Source: Candidatus Altimarinota bacterium (GTDB lineage Bacteria; Patescibacteriota; Gracilibacteria; UBA4473). Taken from it: a DNA stretch of 15,703 nucleotides. The notes under the pieces are model-generated. The model was given only the letters and a program-made list of their open reading frames with translations, searched no databases and was not told where the DNA came from. Shown piece by piece: positions 12,860 to 15,703 of the stretch. Each line of letters begins with the position of its first letter. Positions within the stretch are counted from its first letter, which is position 1. The stretch is from contig CAJQJI010000130.1 of NCBI GenBank assembly GCA_905478675.1, forward strand, positions 1-15,703, in the 5' to 3' direction. Made by a program: the position numbers and the translations under genes.

Positions 12860-14083
12860 CTAGTCTGACTTCTTCGTCGACAAAATAAACTTCACCAACA
12901 AAGGCATAAGTAGCGAACTTAAAAACGACATCAAAACCAATGCGCCAAATAAATCCTCTGAAATTAAACGCTGTCCAGTGGCCAAAACAATAGTTGAAAA
13001 ACCAATCTGAGCCATGATTATTTCAGTACTCCCCCGCCCAGCCAGCAAACTTGAAATGATTATCCCCTCAAATACCTTAAATTTTTTAGAAAAAACCGCC
13101 ACGAAAGTAGTTCCTATAATTTGCCCTGCAAAAATCAAACAGAGCAAGACTAAGACTAACCATGGTTCATTTGAAAGGGCCGTAAAAGAAATTGTCATCC
13201 CCACTGAGGCAAAAAATATTGGTCCGAGGAAAGAATGAGAAAGACCGTAAAAACGATCTTCAATTTTCAACATCAAAGCTGGGTTGTTAATTTCTTCTCT
13301 TACAAACATGCCCGCTAAATAAGCACCGAGTACAAAATGGAGTCCAATAGATTCTGCCACAATTGCAAACAACAGGGCTATAATTAAAGCGAAGGTAAAC
13401 CCTTTTGAACCAGACCGATTAAGCACTAATGGTGCTAAGTAGGGTAAAATTAAACGCCCAAGCACTAACGCTATGCCAAAAAACAAAATAACTTTTAAGG
13501 CTACCCACAAAGCTAAAGAAACACTAAAACCTCCAGATTGGGCTACAGAAATTATAACCGAGAGCACCATAAATAGTATTAATTCATTCGCCACCGTGGC
13601 CCCTAAAACAGCCGTTCCAATTGGCGTTTTTTTAAGTTTATAGGTTTTCATTACCGACATAATTACGGGGATAGAGTTTAAAGCTAAAATATTAGCGATA
13701 AAAAGCGCCGTTAAGGACTCAAACCCCCACCACCGAAGCAGCAAATACCCCAGCAGAATAATCGGGATCATCCCGCCAATCGATAACTTGAGCGACATAA
13801 CAGATTGAGACATAAATTCTTTTAGGTCTGTATCAAGCCCCGAATGAAACATAAGAAAAAACACGCCTAGTTCAGCCAGAATAAAAATAATTTCAGAGGA
13901 GGGTAAAACCCCTAACACGGCCGGGCCTAATAAAACGCCGGATAAAATTTCACCTAACATTGGTGGCAGCGCAAAGTATTTAAAAATACGGCCAGCCCCC
14001 CAAACCGTTATCATTAATAAAAGCAGAATTTCAAAATGACTCAGGGTTTCACTCCCTAAATACTGGATCGCGATATCAGTCAT
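12860..14083 (-). CDS. CPA2-type cation/proton antiporter (KefB/NhaS-like membrane domain)
   Basis: A polytopic inner-membrane protein with about 12-13 hydrophobic segments, exchanging Na+ or K+ for H+ in pH and ion homeostasis. The N-terminus FKYFALPPMLGEILSGVLLGP and the stretch ELGVFFLMFHSGLDTDL are typical of the family's first helices. The centre has LNSIPVIMSVMKTYKL (unwound helix 4) and GATVANELILF (helix 5). In most relatives helix 5 carries Asp-Asp, Asn-Asp or Gln-Asp; here it is Asn166-Glu167. There is no C-terminal TrkA-N domain and the length, 407 aa, fits a bare transport domain. A TAATAT box six bases upstream of the ATG implies a leaderless mRNA. It is divergent from the flippase gene over an 82-base region. 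The transported ion cannot be inferred. Confidence 0.92.
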   Translation of the reverse strand: MTDIAIQYLGSETLSHFEILLLLMITVWGAGRIFKYFALPPMLGEILSGVLLGPAVLGVLPSSEIIFILAELGVFFLMFHSGLDTDLKEFMSQSVMSLKLSIGGMIPIILLGYLLLRWWGFESLTALFIANILALNSIPVIMSVMKTYKLKKTPIGTAVLGATVANELILFMVLSVIISVAQSGGFSVSLALWVALKVILFFGIALVLGRLILPYLAPLVLNRSGSKGFTFALIIALLFAIVAESIGLHFVLGAYLAGMFVREEINNPALMLKIEDRFYGLSHSFLGPIFFASVGMTISFTALSNEPWLVLVLLCLIFAGQIIGTTFVAVFSKKFKVFEGIIISSLLAGRGSTEIIMAQIGFSTIVLATGQRLISEDLFGALVLMSFLSSLLMPLLVKFILSTKKSD

Positions 14084-14089
14084 ATTCTT

Positions 14090-14095
14090 ATATTA
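14090..14095 (-). promoter_or_regulatory. -10 box (TAATAT) of the antiporter gene, leaderless arrangement
   Basis: Exactly six bases separate TAATAT from the ATG at 14083, so the transcript should begin at or next to the start codon. The -35 is weak (TTAAGA at 18 bases). Confidence 0.5.
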
Positions 14096-14126
14096 GCGCA
14101 AAAGCCGTACAATTCTTAATTCTACT

Positions 14127-14155
14127 TTGGTGTTCTGCTAATTTGTTACTACAAT
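14127..14155 (+). promoter_or_regulatory. Promoter of the flippase gene, near-leaderless
   Basis: TTGGTG (14127-14132), 17-base spacer, TACAAT (14150-14155). The ATG is ten bases farther, which leaves a leader of only a few bases and no Shine-Dalgarno sequence. Confidence 0.6.
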
Positions 14156-14165
14156 CGGCGGGTAC

Positions 14166-15587
14166 ATGGCTACCAACCGAAACGTTATTACCAATACTTT
14201 ATCTCAATTTGGAGGGAAAATAGGTACGGTCATCGCTAGTTTTTTAGTGGTAAAAATTGTGTCAGGCTATGGCACTCAGTTTTACGGTGACTATGTAACG
14301 GCCTACGAATTTCTGGCTTTTTTTGGCGTGTTTGCCGACGCTGGCTTATTTGCTATTGCCGTACGAGACATTAGCCGAAAAGCCCATAAACCAGACTTCG
14401 TGCTTGGTAACATATTAGCCATGCGGTTAGGCTTAGTCGCTCTAGCCGTTTTAGTGGCGGGCTTGATGGCCCAACTTATTCCAACCTATTCAGACGCCGT
14501 AAAAATAGGGATTTGGATTACAGGGATCTCAATGGGACTCACGATTGTGGCCGGAAGTTTAAGTGCCATCTTACAAGCGCGAATGAAAATTCATTTATTT
14601 TCGAGTAGCCTAGTAACCGGTAAAATAATTCTGGCCGCGTTAGTATTTGCGCTCAGTAGTAATTTTTTGCTTCCCCCTGTCACCGGTACTGATTTATTTA
14701 TGCGGTTTTTATGGGCAGGAGTCGCTTCAAACCTAGTTTTTTGTGGTCTAGTTTTATTCTGGGCCGCCCGCGAAGTCCCATTAAAGCTTCAATACGATAA
14801 AACCTACTGGCTAGACACCGCTCGCACCTCACTCCCCTATGGGTTAGCGTTAGTGTTACAAACGCTGTATTTACGAGCCGACTTAATTATTATTTCACTC
14901 TTATTAGGTTCCGCCAGTGTTGGTATTTATGGGGTATCGGCTCGCGTGCTCGAAAGCTTTTTAGTCCTTGGGGTATTTTTTGGTCAAGCCTTATTACCGA
15001 AACTGGCTGGCAACGAAACCGAAGCTGACCACACCTTACAGTGGGGATTAGAAAAAGCCGCCTTATTCGCCCTGCCCATTGTTGTAGGCACTATGGCTTT
15101 TGCGCCGGCTATTATTGAATTGTTAAGTAGTGAAGCCTATTTAAGTAACGCCAGCCAAGTAGGGTCTGACAAATTACTGTGGATTTTAGTGCCAACCGTA
15201 CTGTTTGCGTTTATGAACCAAATTTTTACTTTTGCCTTAGTCAGCCGAAATAAACAAAAAAAATTATTGCTTATTAACGCGCTCGCCCTGGGGTTAAACA
15301 TTGGGCTAAACCTGTATTTTATTCCACAATACCAACTTGTCGCCGCCGCACTAAGTACCGTCGTGTGCGAGATTTTAGTGTTTGCTTTATTGTTACGCCT
15401 CGCTCATAAAAACTTTCACTGGCCGATTAATTACTCAAACTGGGGCCTTATCATTGGCGCCAATGTTCTTTTATTTATCGGTTTGAAAACACCCGCCTTG
15501 GCGGCCAGTTTCCCTTTAGCGGTTTTGATTAGTGTTCTTTATTATTTAGGCTTTATTGCCCTATTCCGTAAAACCCTCCAACTATGA
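14166..15587 (+). CDS. Wzx-type polysaccharide/oligosaccharide flippase
   Basis: A polytopic membrane protein of the MOP superfamily that flips lipid-linked glycans across the cytoplasmic membrane. The N-terminus (LSQFGGKIGTVIASFLVVKIVSG, then YGDYVTAYEFLAFFGVFADAGLF and AVRDISR) is the classic start of the polysaccharide-biosynthesis flippase family. About 12-14 hydrophobic segments follow, with the mid-protein repeat LPYGLALVLQTLYLRADLIIISLLLGSASVGIYGVSARV beginning the second half. At 473 aa it is full length. It is less like MurJ than like Wzx. The substrate is unknown. The TGA stop overlaps the ATG of the next gene (ATGA), so the lipoprotein downstream is translationally coupled. It may act with the GT4 enzyme and Wzz-like protein in surface-glycan export. 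Confidence 0.92.
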   Translation: MATNRNVITNTLSQFGGKIGTVIASFLVVKIVSGYGTQFYGDYVTAYEFLAFFGVFADAGLFAIAVRDISRKAHKPDFVLGNILAMRLGLVALAVLVAGLMAQLIPTYSDAVKIGIWITGISMGLTIVAGSLSAILQARMKIHLFSSSLVTGKIILAALVFALSSNFLLPPVTGTDLFMRFLWAGVASNLVFCGLVLFWAAREVPLKLQYDKTYWLDTARTSLPYGLALVLQTLYLRADLIIISLLLGSASVGIYGVSARVLESFLVLGVFFGQALLPKLAGNETEADHTLQWGLEKAALFALPIVVGTMAFAPAIIELLSSEAYLSNASQVGSDKLLWILVPTVLFAFMNQIFTFALVSRNKQKKLLLINALALGLNIGLNLYFIPQYQLVAAALSTVVCEILVFALLLRLAHKNFHWPINYSNWGLIIGANVLLFIGLKTPALAASFPLAVLISVLYYLGFIALFRKTLQL

Positions 15588-15703
15588 AAACCTTGATGCT
15601 CGCTTTTAGTTTGTTCTTTCTTAGTGCTTGTAGCACTACGTCGCCGAATCAAAGCGAAATCACTGAGAACCAAACACTTTACAGCTATTGGCCCAGCCAA
15701 GGC
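15584..15703 (+). CDS. Lipoprotein, partial (first 40 residues)
   Basis: The frame opens at an ATG overlapping the flippase stop and is still open at the right edge. The N-terminus has a lysine, a hydrophobic core and the lipobox LSAC, with Cys16 as the predicted lipidated residue, so it should be exported by Sec and anchored to the membrane by diacylglycerol. The following Ser/Thr/Asn-rich sequence is a typical flexible tether. The functional part lies beyond the window. Coupling to the flippase suggests an envelope role. Confidence 0.8.
   Translation, partial: MKTLMLAFSLFFLSACSTTSPNQSEITENQTLYSYWPSQG

Noticed and set aside
1..15703. Alternative genetic code (TGA as Gly) as in Gracilibacteria or Absconditabacteria
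   Set aside because: TGA ends purM and the flippase gene at the expected protein ends and no in-frame TGA is needed to complete any gene.

Overview
The window looks like a chromosomal segment of a small-genome, monoderm bacterium with a moderately AT-rich genome and the standard code (TGA, TAA and TAG all end genes here). Candidate Phyla Radiation/Patescibacteria is my best guess. The reasons are start codons almost without Shine-Dalgarno sequences, several -10 boxes placed so close to the ATG that the mRNAs should be leaderless, a sortase-type surface protein, a lipoprotein, and many lineage-specific hypothetical proteins. The taxonomic call is inference. No phage, transposase, CRISPR array or restriction system is visible.

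Layout. 1-1777 (-): 5' part of a large secreted cysteine-containing protein that runs off the left edge. 1927-2337 (+): small unknown protein, convergent with a GT4 glycosyltransferase (2334-3473, -). 3538-3891: tRNA-His(GTG) on the minus strand with its own promoter, and a duplicated trailer/terminator farther downstream. 3975-5534 (+): membrane-anchored TPR protein. 5671-9508 (+): purF, a Wzz-like membrane protein and purM in a tightly coupled run, then a short ribosome-hibernation factor ending at a strong bidirectional terminator. 9588-11981 (-): a sortase-substrate surface protein, recO and ftsX; recO and ftsX overlap by one base and ftsE is not next to them. 11982-12859: a non-coding block with a consensus promoter lacking a gene, tRNA-Glu(TTC), a strong terminator, then tRNA-Glu-derived fragments and REP-like repeats. 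12860-14083 (-): CPA2-type cation/proton antiporter. 14166-15587 (+): Wzx-type polysaccharide flippase, overlapping the start of a lipoprotein cut by the right edge.

Themes. Several genes serve the cell envelope and surface glycans (GT4, Wzz-like protein, flippase, sortase substrate, lipoprotein, FtsX). Two genes belong to de novo purine synthesis (purF, purM). The least explained features are the Wzz-like gene with a C-terminus resembling a BY-kinase that has lost its ATP site, embedded between purF and purM; the debris downstream of both tRNA genes, which shares one architecture and sequence motif; a promoter with no gene at 12094; and the N-E pair in the antiporter core. No wholly new multi-gene system is evident.
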